A DNA stretch of 64,000 nt, taken from the NCBI GenBank assembly GCA_015075105.1, contig JABTUZ010000001.1:1313001-1377000 (forward strand). Direction: 5' to 3'. Position numbers and translations under genes: made by a program. Shown one piece after another: positions 56,911 to 64,000 of the stretch. The notes below the pieces were generated by a model. That model was given only the letters and a program-made list of their open reading frames with translations. It was not told the DNA's origin and did not search any database. This DNA comes from Leptospiraceae bacterium. GTDB taxonomy: Bacteria > Spirochaetota > Leptospiria > Leptospirales > Leptospiraceae. How positions within the stretch are numbered: the stretch's first letter is position 1; each line of letters opens with the position of its first letter.

Positions 56911-57798
56911 ATGAGAAAATTTTTTGCACTGATCGCTATTTTTTTACTTTCTGATCTTTCTGTGTTCAGTTCGGAGCAACTGATCGAAATTAAGTCAGGG
57001 GGAACAAAAATTGATTGGTCGAACATGAAAATTATTACAAGGGTAGAAGAACCAGTACTACCCGTAATATTTGAAAGTACTGATCCGGATTTAGGAAAAC
57101 CGGATACCGCTCTAAACATAACAGAATCCATCGCAAAAACCAGAAAAAAATCCAAAGATAGACTAATCTCTGAAATTTCAGCGTCCATAGAAAATCTGAA
57201 ATTTGACACAGAAAATTCTATTCTCGATAAAATTCAAAATAGCGAAAAATTCAGAGAAAAATTCAATAAGCTATTTCAAAAAGAACTCGGGGACTATAAA
57301 GTAATTATCCGTGGGAACAAAGTCATTTCAGAAATTGCAATTCCTTTTACAGGAAAAGGCGGTCTAATGAATTTCTTAGACATTGGTTTCCAAACAGAAG
57401 ATTTTCCTGAATTTCCAAAAATTCCAAATCCTACAGAATACACTGGACTCATCGTGGACGTTAGACACTTAAAAAGTCAAACATCGTTACTCCCAAGAAT
57501 TACAACAGACAGAGGGTTAGAAATTTACTCTCCAGAACTCGTATCCAAAAATTATGCAATAGACCGAGGCTATGTACTATTTCAACAAGACCCCATTCGA
57601 GCGATGAAACATAAAAAAGTTGGGGAGAACCCATACTATGTGTATGCGTTAAGCGCAACCGGTGAATACAAAACAAATTTTTCTATTTCCACGGAAGACA
57701 CTTTAAAACTTTTTGGAAATCCAAAAACAATAGAAAATCTTAAAAGATGCAAAGTGATAATTGTAAAAGATTTTCTTGAGAAAAAAATCCCAAACTGA
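56911..57798 (+). CDS. Exported protein of unknown function (295 aa)
   Basis: A 295-residue protein with an N-terminal signal peptide (cleavage likely after FSSE region, about residue 20). The C-terminal half (TGLIVDVRHLKSQ, LLPRITTDRGLEIY) is weakly like the LPP20/FlgT-type domain of exported spirochaete proteins, which I hold as a guess only. The central part is helical. It is monocistronic as far as can be seen, between divergent lptD and a 222-bp gap. Confidence 0.6.
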   Translation: MRKFFALIAIFLLSDLSVFSSEQLIEIKSGGTKIDWSNMKIITRVEEPVLPVIFESTDPDLGKPDTALNITESIAKTRKKSKDRLISEISASIENLKFDTENSILDKIQNSEKFREKFNKLFQKELGDYKVIIRGNKVISEIAIPFTGKGGLMNFLDIGFQTEDFPEFPKIPNPTEYTGLIVDVRHLKSQTSLLPRITTDRGLEIYSPELVSKNYAIDRGYVLFQQDPIRAMKHKKVGENPYYVYALSATGEYKTNFSISTEDTLKLFGNPKTIENLKRCKVIIVKDFLEKKIPN

Positions 57799-57811
57799 TA
57801 ACAAGTCTATG

Positions 57812-57917
57812 AGTTTATAATTCCAGACTTTTCGTAAATTTCTTCTACATCAATTGCACAATCGACGGATTCTATTTTTACAAGCTCATTTGATTCCGAC
57901 AGATAAGCGATTTATTC
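57812..57917 (-). pseudogene. Possible gene remnant
   Basis: On the minus strand an open stretch of about 35 codons without a start reads like a natural protein C-terminus (SNELVKIESVDCAIDVEE, then IYEKSGIINS and a stop). No family is recognised. The surrounding 222-bp gap (57799-58020) otherwise shows nothing convincing. Confidence 0.25.
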
Positions 57918-58020
57918 CTTGACAATTGAAAAACGAATAAGACCATTATACTAGAAAAGAAAAATATTGAATCTATTTTTTATTCGGCAGAATACATCTT
58001 TATAAAATTAAATTTTTGAA

Positions 58021-58506
58021 ATGAATCTCAAAACTACAATACATTCCCTAACTAAAGAAAAATTAATCTTAGCCAGTTTCACGCTTGCAGGAATCTATCT
58101 ATTGATACAATCTATTACGACATCCGGCTCCAACTACCACAATCATTTTACGGTTTGCTTATTCAAAAATCTCACAGGGCTGGATTGTCCGGGTTGTGGT
58201 CTATCGAGGTCATTTATCTTTCTGTTGCAGGGGAATATATCTATATCCCTATCGTACCACAAACTCGGAATTCCTGTATTCTTTTCGTTTGCTTTTTTTT
58301 ATATTCATACAATGATCCGGCTTTTATTGAAAAAAGATTTTTTCCAGTTTCATTTCCTAAAAAACAATTTCTTTTATTTTCTTGTCTTGCTCGTTGTATT
58401 TACTGTATATATACACAAACTTTATACTATGGGCACAGTCCAAATTTTAGCCGACCTGAAAACTGGAATAGGTTGGACTATTCTAAAATATATTTTTCAA
58501 TTTTGA
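58021..58506 (+). CDS. DUF2752 membrane protein
   Basis: A 161-residue membrane protein with three to four helices. The DUF2752 signature is CLFKNLTGLDCPGCGLSRS (about 48-66), with the CPGCG motif exposed between helices. Family function is unknown. It lies 44 bp upstream of the HMG-CoA lyase gene in the same direction. Confidence 0.85.
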   Translation: MNLKTTIHSLTKEKLILASFTLAGIYLLIQSITTSGSNYHNHFTVCLFKNLTGLDCPGCGLSRSFIFLLQGNISISLSYHKLGIPVFFSFAFFYIHTMIRLLLKKDFFQFHFLKNNFFYFLVLLVVFTVYIHKLYTMGTVQILADLKTGIGWTILKYIFQF

Positions 58507-58550
58507 TAAAATGAAAACACGCTATTTGAAATAAAGAAAAAGGATTTACA

Positions 58551-59450
58551 GTGAAAGAAAAAATTAAAATTACCGAGGTTGCTCCAAGAGACGGTCTTCA
58601 AAATGAAAAAATTCCAATTGAGACCAAAGACAAGTTAGAATTTATTCGACTTCTAAAAAATTCAGGAATCCAAAATATTGAAGCTACATCTTTTGTAAAA
58701 CAAGGCGCTATCCCCCAACTTTCTGATGCTGTTGAATTATCAGAAAATTTGAATTTTCAGGAAATAGAATATTCTTGTCTTACTCCAAACTTGAAAGGCT
58801 ATGAATCTGCAATCCGATCCGGCTTTAAAGAAATAGCTGTTTTTACTGCTACCTCAGAAACATTTACTAAAAAAAATATTAACAAAACAATCGAAGAATC
58901 TCTGGAAGTTTTTTCAGAAATCGCAAAGCGAGCAGTTCAAGATAAAATCAAAGTCAGAGGGTATATCTCTACAATTATTGAATGCCCGTACGAAGGAAAA
59001 ATCTCACCCGAAAAAGTTTTAGAAATTACTAAAAAGTTACACGACCTCGGAGTCTATGAAATTTCACTTGGAGAGACTATAGGAAAAGGAGTACCGGCAG
59101 ATTTCCGAAAACTTTTTGATATTGTTTTAAAAAACTTTCCAGCAAAAATTTTTGCAGGCCACTACCACGATACTTACGGAATGGCAATAGCCAACGTAGA
59201 AACTTCTTTAGAATACGGGATTCGCTCTTTCGATTCTTCCTCAGGTGGACTTGGAGGGTGTCCTTATGCTAGGGGTGCATCTGGAAATCTGGCTACAGAA
59301 GACTTGGTGTATTTACTCCATAGAGAAAATTTTGAAACAAATATCAATTTAGAAAAACTGATTTTAGCATCAAAATTTATTGAGGGAAAATTAAAAAGAC
59401 AACTCTCTTCCAAAGCGCTCCTTGCGCTTTTGGCAAACTGTTCGAGCTAA
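58551..59450 (+). CDS. mvaB: Hydroxymethylglutaryl-CoA lyase
   Basis: Cleaves HMG-CoA to acetoacetate and acetyl-CoA at the end of leucine degradation. The 299-residue TIM barrel has the family start EVAPRDGLQNEK with catalytic Arg/Asp, EATSFVK, the metal ligands in FAGHYHDTYGMAIANV, and the loop SSSGGLGGCPYARGASGN carrying the catalytic Cys (about 240). The GTG start is preceded by AAAGGA. No other leucine-degradation genes are adjacent. Confidence 0.93.
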   Translation: MKEKIKITEVAPRDGLQNEKIPIETKDKLEFIRLLKNSGIQNIEATSFVKQGAIPQLSDAVELSENLNFQEIEYSCLTPNLKGYESAIRSGFKEIAVFTATSETFTKKNINKTIEESLEVFSEIAKRAVQDKIKVRGYISTIIECPYEGKISPEKVLEITKKLHDLGVYEISLGETIGKGVPADFRKLFDIVLKNFPAKIFAGHYHDTYGMAIANVETSLEYGIRSFDSSSGGLGGCPYARGASGNLATEDLVYLLHRENFETNINLEKLILASKFIEGKLKRQLSSKALLALLANCSS

Positions 59451-59521
59451 GATTTATTTCTTGCAAACAAGCAAAACAAAAAAAAATTAGTGGTAAATCC
59501 AATATTTTTAGTTATTTCTCA

Positions 59522-60475
59522 ATGCAAAAACCATTTCGCTTAAAGATTAAAGTGCCAGGAACTTCTGCAAACTTAGGCCCGGGGTTTGATCTTATGGGAC
59601 TTGCTTTAAAAACATACAACTCATTTTTCTTTGAATTTTCAAGTGATGCAAATTTTCAATCTATATTAAAAAACGGAAAAGCCACCCCTTTCTCAAGGAA
59701 AGACGATTTAGTGTATTTTTCCTACAATAAATATTTTGAAATTTTTCTACCAGACAAAAATAGAATCCCTTACAACATTGTCATGGATCTTTCTCTTCCG
59801 TTAAAAGGGGGTTTAGGTTCAAGTGCGAGTGCATGTGTGGCTGGTTTTATTGCAGCCAATACGATTCACAAAAAATTCTACAAAGAGATTACTCCACCAA
59901 AGGAAAACGAAATACTTTTTCAACTCGCAAAATTGGAAGGGCACCCCGATAACACTACTCCGGCATATCTTGGAGGATTTGTTTTTGCGTATTTCACAGA
60001 AAACGAAAAGCTGCACTATTTCAAAAAAAAGATTCCGTCGAATATTGACTTATTTGTATTTATTCCCTGTTACGAAACAGACACAAACCACTCAAGGAAG
60101 AAATTGCCTTTACACTATTCTACAAAAGACGTAATTTTCAATATGGCGAGAGTGGGTACATGGATGGAGTATATCCATAACAGTAAATTTGAAGACCTCT
60201 TACTTGCCTTAGACGACCAAGTTCATACTCCCTATAGAATTCAAAATGAAGCCCTTTTACAAGAAATCCAAATCTACTCTAAAAAAAACCAAATCGGTTT
60301 TGCACTTTCCGGTAGCGGACCTACAATTCTTTTTTTTATGGAAAAGATAAGAAAAAAACATTTAGTAAAAAATTTAGAAAAAGAAATTTGTTCCATTACA
60401 AAAAAAACAAACACCCGTTTCCGATTTTTCCAGATTGAACCTGATTACAAAGGGAGTACAATAAAAATCCTTTAA
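59522..60475 (+). CDS. thrB: Homoserine kinase
   Basis: A GHMP kinase phosphorylating homoserine in threonine synthesis. The 317-residue protein has KVPGTSANLGPGFDLMGLAL at the N-terminus, the ATP loop LPLKGGLGSSASACVAG (about 93-109), EGHPDNTTPAYLGG (about 139-152) and SGSGPTILFF near the end. These are the diagnostic ThrB motifs. Length is standard. It overlaps the convergent hypothetical gene by 4 bases. Confidence 0.95.
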   Translation: MQKPFRLKIKVPGTSANLGPGFDLMGLALKTYNSFFFEFSSDANFQSILKNGKATPFSRKDDLVYFSYNKYFEIFLPDKNRIPYNIVMDLSLPLKGGLGSSASACVAGFIAANTIHKKFYKEITPPKENEILFQLAKLEGHPDNTTPAYLGGFVFAYFTENEKLHYFKKKIPSNIDLFVFIPCYETDTNHSRKKLPLHYSTKDVIFNMARVGTWMEYIHNSKFEDLLLALDDQVHTPYRIQNEALLQEIQIYSKKNQIGFALSGSGPTILFFMEKIRKKHLVKNLEKEICSITKKTNTRFRFFQIEPDYKGSTIKIL

Positions 60476-61137
60476 TCTTCTGAATCCTCATCTTCTGATA
60501 TTTCTTCCGTATCGTCCCCTTTCCCCCAATTGTAAGTTTCGTCCTTAGACTGAACCCTTGTATTCAGCCCAGGATGAATCTTTGTGACATTTATTATAAA
60601 TCTCATCCTCTCTTTTCCGAGTTTTGTAAAGAAAAAAGAAGACCCCAAAGTCAACTCAATATAATTTATCATCCGGTCTTTTGCAATTTTATCAGAAATC
60701 CGAAATTCAGCGTTTTTTCCGATTAACTCATAGCTTTCTAATTTTTCAGTTGAGTCCATCTTAATAAAATTTTGTGTACGAGGAGCCTTAAAAAGTACAG
60801 GTGAGTTACGATTTATAAAAATATCGTATTCTTCTGATTCTCGATTTTTTTTAAATTGAAAGCTTAAATGGTCATCAGAAATGGCGATACACCGAGTCGG
60901 AAGATTGCCGGTCAGTTTACCTATAGAAAAGTTAAACACTCTGGATAATTCATCGACTACGATAATGTATTCATCTCCGACCCTAACAGGGTATTCATTA
61001 GAAGACCTATCTTTTTTTAATATTGGGTATAAAAATTGATGAAAAAATATTCCACTAAGCCCTAAAAGGGATAGAAAAAAAACAACCCACAGAAAATTAA
61101 TCGCACTATCTAAAATTACAATAGCACAAAAAGGCAA
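60472..61137 (-). CDS. Hypothetical single-pass membrane protein (221 aa)
   Basis: A 221-residue protein with one N-terminal transmembrane helix (about 14-33; NFLWVVFFLSLLGLSGIFFH), a soluble domain of unknown fold and a very acidic C-terminal tail (EEISEDEDSED). The TTG start has AGAGG five bases upstream. It begins 2 bases after the stop of the 107-residue gene, so the two form an operon. I recognise no domain. Confidence 0.62.
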   Translation of the reverse strand: MPFCAIVILDSAINFLWVVFFLSLLGLSGIFFHQFLYPILKKDRSSNEYPVRVGDEYIIVVDELSRVFNFSIGKLTGNLPTRCIAISDDHLSFQFKKNRESEEYDIFINRNSPVLFKAPRTQNFIKMDSTEKLESYELIGKNAEFRISDKIAKDRMINYIELTLGSSFFFTKLGKERMRFIINVTKIHPGLNTRVQSKDETYNWGKGDDTEEISEDEDSED

Positions 61138-61139
61138 TT

Positions 61140-61463
61140 TTACCTCTTTACATCAATTAAATGCGGCATTTTTCGATCTTCGGTTATCTTGGACGATTTT
61201 GTTACCATAGACAACAAACTTTTCATTTCTTCAAAACTGATCACCTGATCCATTCTTTCTTCAATACTTACCGGACTTGGTTTTAACACCAAAGAATCGA
61301 GTGCTGCTTCTAATTTTTTTACTGCTTCATCAGTGAGTTTTTTTTCATCTGATTCGAAATTTACCTTATCGGTTGACTCAATATTTTTTATATTTTCCAA
61401 ATCCGCTTTATTCGGATTAGGCCATGTCCCGACAGGGCTTGTATTAATATTTGAAATTGTCAT
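61140..61463 (-). CDS. Hypothetical protein (107 aa)
   Basis: A 107-residue cytoplasmic protein with a disordered, Pro/Asn-rich N-terminus (NTSPVGTWPNPNK) and a helical C-terminal half. No recognised domain. A GGAGG motif lies upstream of the ATG on the minus strand. It is the first gene of a two-gene unit with the 221-residue membrane protein. Confidence 0.65.
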   Translation of the reverse strand: MTISNINTSPVGTWPNPNKADLENIKNIESTDKVNFESDEKKLTDEAVKKLEAALDSLVLKPSPVSIEERMDQVISFEEMKSLLSMVTKSSKITEDRKMPHLIDVKR

Positions 61464-61827
61464 AAACCTAAACCTCCGTTTCCAGGTTCACTTCCCTAAA
61501 TTTGCCTTGCTATCCTTATTGTTTGTATCGGATGTAAATTTAAAAAATTAAGACGATTTTTCAATATTTTCCATTTGCCACCGTAAAAAATAATAAAAAT
61601 CTGGTCATAACTAGAAAAAAATACTAAATTTTTCGGTATTTCCTTATATGAAGTTTTATTTATGACGCTACTGCAAAAACCCCTTTCAGGGCTTTTCAAC
61701 GCTAAAAAATGGAGCTTTTATTGGCTTTTTGAATAATTGCTTTTTCAAAAAACGACTTTTTGCAGGTATGCCATTTATAGAGATATTGCCATTTTTTTCT
61801 AAAAATTAACTTATTACCGGGGTAGGA
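61464..61827. other. Non-coding region of 364 bp
   Basis: The gap between two divergent genes. It contains the MITE-like repeat at 61661-61777 and short promoter regions near each gene. No RNA gene or further open frame with a credible start was seen. Confidence 0.6.
61661..61777. repeat. MITE-like element with imperfect terminal inverted repeats
   Basis: The 117-bp segment starts TATGACGCTACTGCAAAAA. The reverse complement of its right end is AATGGCATACCTGCAAAAA, matching 13 of 19 positions including nine in a row (CTGCAAAAA). Its left arm also resembles 34011-34032 at 19 of 22 positions. It has no coding capacity. An internal CCCTTTCAGGG hairpin is followed by T-rich sequence. Confidence 0.5.
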
Positions 61828-62892
61828 ATGGAACAAGGAAAATCTCAGATTTTTAGCAAATTGACTGAAAATCTTAAAAAAAATCAAATTTTAATCGGGC
61901 TGGCTGTTTTTGTAATTTACCTAGGATTTAGCCTTCCCGCAGTAATTGATTACTATTTTCACGCAAATTCAGTTTATATCGGCTGGACAAGATACTCCGA
62001 AAAAGACGTAGCCAAAGAGCTTCCTGAGGTATTTAGAAAGCTAAAAACAGACCAAATCAACACATTAACTTACGCTTTTGAGGAGTTTGTAACCCGTAAA
62101 TTGATCGAAATGGAAGCAAAAGCCCAAAATAAGAAATCGGAAGAAGTCTTATCCGATGGGAAGTCCTACACCCCTACCGACTTGGAAATCGAAAAAGTAT
62201 ATAATCAATACAAAAGCCAATTGAATGGGAAATCCTTAGAATCAGTGAAAGGGGAAATTATAAACGCTCTTAAAATGAGACACGACAACGATGCAAAAAA
62301 TGGTGTTATCGCAGGGATCAAAGAAAAATACAAAGATAAGGTGAAGATCAACATTCAGCCACTACCAGAAGAAAGACTCACTGTAGAAGAAAAAAATAAC
62401 CCTTCTATAGGACCTAAAGATGCAAAGGTGACTATAGTAGAATTCTCAGACTTTGAATGCCCTTATTGTCAAAGAAGTCAACCTGTAAACAAACAGCTAA
62501 GGGAAATGTATAAGGATAAGATTCGCTGGGTTTTCAGAGACTACCCTCTCCCTTTCCATCAAAATGCAAAATTTGCTCATCTCGCAGTGAATTGTGCCAT
62601 TCCTCAAGGAAAATACTGGGAATATTTTAATATTCTATTTGAAAATACGGGGAATTTGACTAAGGAAAATGTAAAATTTTTAGCCAAAAAAGCCGGTTTA
62701 GACTCTGGACAATTTGAAGAATGCCTGAAAAACTCAGCTTCTTTAGAAAAAGAAATCGAACAAGACATTGCAGACGGCCAGAAACTAGGAGTAGATGGAA
62801 CTCCGGCATTTTTCATCAATGGAATCATGGTTGCCGGTGCTCAACCCTTACAAGCTTTTACAAAAATTATAGACAAAGAACTAAAAAATTGA
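61828..62892 (+). CDS. DsbA-family thioredoxin-fold protein, membrane anchored
   Basis: A 354-residue protein with a short cytoplasmic N-terminus, one transmembrane anchor (about 21-44) and an extracytoplasmic part. Residues about 60-175 are helical and resemble the SurA-like prolyl-isomerase N-domain. The DsbA-type thioredoxin domain follows, with EFSDFECPYCQRSQP (active site CPYC, about 211-214) and the cis-Pro loop GVDGTPAFFINGI. It probably forms or isomerises disulfides in the periplasm. It lies 12 bp upstream of mdh. Confidence 0.88.
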   Translation: MEQGKSQIFSKLTENLKKNQILIGLAVFVIYLGFSLPAVIDYYFHANSVYIGWTRYSEKDVAKELPEVFRKLKTDQINTLTYAFEEFVTRKLIEMEAKAQNKKSEEVLSDGKSYTPTDLEIEKVYNQYKSQLNGKSLESVKGEIINALKMRHDNDAKNGVIAGIKEKYKDKVKINIQPLPEERLTVEEKNNPSIGPKDAKVTIVEFSDFECPYCQRSQPVNKQLREMYKDKIRWVFRDYPLPFHQNAKFAHLAVNCAIPQGKYWEYFNILFENTGNLTKENVKFLAKKAGLDSGQFEECLKNSASLEKEIEQDIADGQKLGVDGTPAFFINGIMVAGAQPLQAFTKIIDKELKN

Positions 62893-62904
62893 GGTGAAAA
62901 ACAA

Positions 62905-63885
62905 ATGAGTAAAACAGTTAAAGTAGCAGTCACCGGTGCCGCAGGGCAAATCGGTTATTCCCTATTATTTCGTATAGCATCGGGACAGATGTTTGGTCCA
63001 GATACTGCGGTAGAATTGCAATTATTAGAATTGGAAGCAGCGCTCCCGGCGCTAAAAGGTGTAGTCATGGAATTGGATGATTGCGCATTTCCACTTCTTC
63101 AAAAAGTCACAATTTCTTCTGAATTGGATGTGGCGTTCAATAACGTAAATTGGGCTCTCCTTGTAGGCTCGGTTCCCAGAAAAGCAGGTATGGAGAGAGG
63201 GGATCTCTTAAAAATCAATGGTGGGATTTTCACAAAACAAGGGAAGTCTATAGAAGCCAAAGCTGCAAGCGATGTGAGAGTTCTTGTAGTGGGGAATCCT
63301 TGCAACACAAATTGTTTAATTGCTATGAATAACGCAAAAAATATTCCTACCGACAGGTGGTTTGCGCTCACTAAATTAGACGAAAATAGAGCCAAGACTC
63401 AATTGGCACAAAAAGCAGAAGTTCCGGTTTCCAGCGTAACCAATCTTGCGATATGGGGAAACCATTCTGCAACCCAATACCCTGACTTTTACAACGCTAA
63501 GATCAATGGAAAACCGGCCACAGACTTAATCAAGGACGACGCTTGGTTAAAAGGTGATTTTATATCCACTGTCCAAAAAAGAGGAGCTGCGATCATTGCA
63601 GCCCGCGGTGCATCCAGTGCTGCAAGCGCTGCCAATGCAGTTGTAGATACAGTTCGTCAATTGACCACACCTACTCCAAAAGGTGATTGGTTTAGTGTAG
63701 CTGTAACCTCTGACGGAAGCTATGGAGTAGAAAAAGGTCTAATCTTTGGGTATCCGGTTAGATCAGACGGAAATAAATACGAAATCGTTAAAGATGTACC
63801 TTTAAACGACTTTGCAAAAGAAAAATTCAACATTACACACGAAGAATTGATTTCTGAAAGAAAAGATGTCTCTGACATGATTTGA
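62905..63885 (+). CDS. mdh: Malate dehydrogenase
   Basis: NAD-dependent malate dehydrogenase of the TCA cycle. The 326-residue protein has the Rossmann loop [17 protein letters not shown] (about 8-24), the substrate arginine region [40 protein letters not shown] and the catalytic His in [13 protein letters not shown] (about 188). This is the cytosolic-type/actinobacterial form (about 326 residues). The ATG has GAGGTG upstream. A strong terminator follows. Confidence 0.96.
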   Translation: MSKTVKVAVTGAAGQIGYSLLFRIASGQMFGPDTAVELQLLELEAALPALKGVVMELDDCAFPLLQKVTISSELDVAFNNVNWALLVGSVPRKAGMERGDLLKINGGIFTKQGKSIEAKAASDVRVLVVGNPCNTNCLIAMNNAKNIPTDRWFALTKLDENRAKTQLAQKAEVPVSSVTNLAIWGNHSATQYPDFYNAKINGKPATDLIKDDAWLKGDFISTVQKRGAAIIAARGASSAASAANAVVDTVRQLTTPTPKGDWFSVAVTSDGSYGVEKGLIFGYPVRSDGNKYEIVKDVPLNDFAKEKFNITHEELISERKDVSDMI

Positions 63886-63902
63886 TTTTAGAGATTTCAA
63901 AG

Positions 63903-63926
63903 GCTGTAGGACTCTACAGCTTTTTT
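63903..63926 (+). terminator. Rho-independent terminator after mdh
   Basis: A perfect 7-bp stem GCTGTAG / CTACAGC with a 4-base loop, followed directly by six T residues. It lies 18 bases after the mdh stop and ends the DsbA-mdh transcript. Confidence 0.88.
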
Positions 63927-64000
63927 CTTAATTTTTTTTTATTTTTCTTCGACCAATCCAATTGTATTTTTGTCCCCGCCATTAGTCTAATTCAAAATGC

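Noticed and set aside
57919-57952. TTGACA with TATACT as a promoter upstream of DUF2752
   Set aside because: The spacing is about 22 bases, too long for a standard sigma70 promoter.
63930-64000. Possible start of another gene after the mdh terminator
   Set aside because: Too little sequence before the window end to support any frame.

Overview
The window looks like chromosomal DNA of a low-GC spirochaete of the Leptospira/Leptonema type (family Leptospiraceae). This is inferred from gene content and style: AT-rich coding sequence, lipoproteins with loose spirochaete lipoboxes (LLNNC, LVSYC, LFRC, FGNC), a diderm outer-membrane gene set (LptD, Omp85-like barrel, TolC), a short 923-residue SMC, a DUF115 protein, and frequent TTG/GTG starts. 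No rRNA, tRNA or CRISPR array was seen.

Layout. 1-11.8 kb: thiG (cut by the window edge) and smc read leftward. A DUF115 gene reads rightward. A tight leftward operon follows: AAA/VWA ATPase, smpB, der, plsY and a hypothetical gene. 11.9-21.4 kb: a PPC-domain lipoprotein behind a (CA)9 tract, a hybrid histidine kinase, a His-rich lipoprotein, a two-domain LEA2 protein, PepF, an old-yellow-enzyme-family oxidoreductase and a DUF445 membrane protein. 21.5-25.5 kb is the clearest accessory region. It holds an orphan DNA methyltransferase, an AhpD-like gene with an apparent frameshift, a VapBC toxin-antitoxin pair, a decayed IS256-family element with perfect 8-bp target duplications, and a palindromic attC-like sequence abutting rpmE. 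25.5-36.4 kb: rpmE-rho, a CBS/PAS/Fis-type regulator, a HIT protein, a secreted lipase-like lipoprotein, two Hsp20 genes behind a CIRCE operator, a STAS protein and a tolC-tetR operon. 36.5-46.5 kb: an rRNA methyltransferase, an N-acetylglutamate synthase-like gene, a DCC protein, a convergent kamA/ATP-grasp/DUF45 operon, a HAD phosphatase, uvrC and an Aer-like PAS receptor with no signalling domain. 46.5-56.7 kb is one leftward run: lptD, a polyprenyl sugar transferase, gatC, gatA, hisF, a sodium symporter and an Omp85-like barrel. 56.9-64 kb: a secreted protein, DUF2752, HMG-CoA lyase, thrB, two small hypotheticals, a MITE-like repeat, a DsbA-like thioredoxin and mdh.

How the genes may work together. 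Most of the window is housekeeping and envelope biogenesis. The most unusual candidates are: (i) a midasin/CobS-CobT-like AAA-AAA-VWA protein whose two AAA modules have complementary losses of catalytic parts, translationally coupled to the ribosome-linked genes smpB and der; (ii) a lysine 2,3-aminomutase coupled to an ATP-grasp ligase, suggesting formation and ligation of beta-lysine; (iii) the vapBC/IS256/attC-like region, which resembles a remnant integron-type cassette. All functional proposals come from motif reading only. No database search was run.
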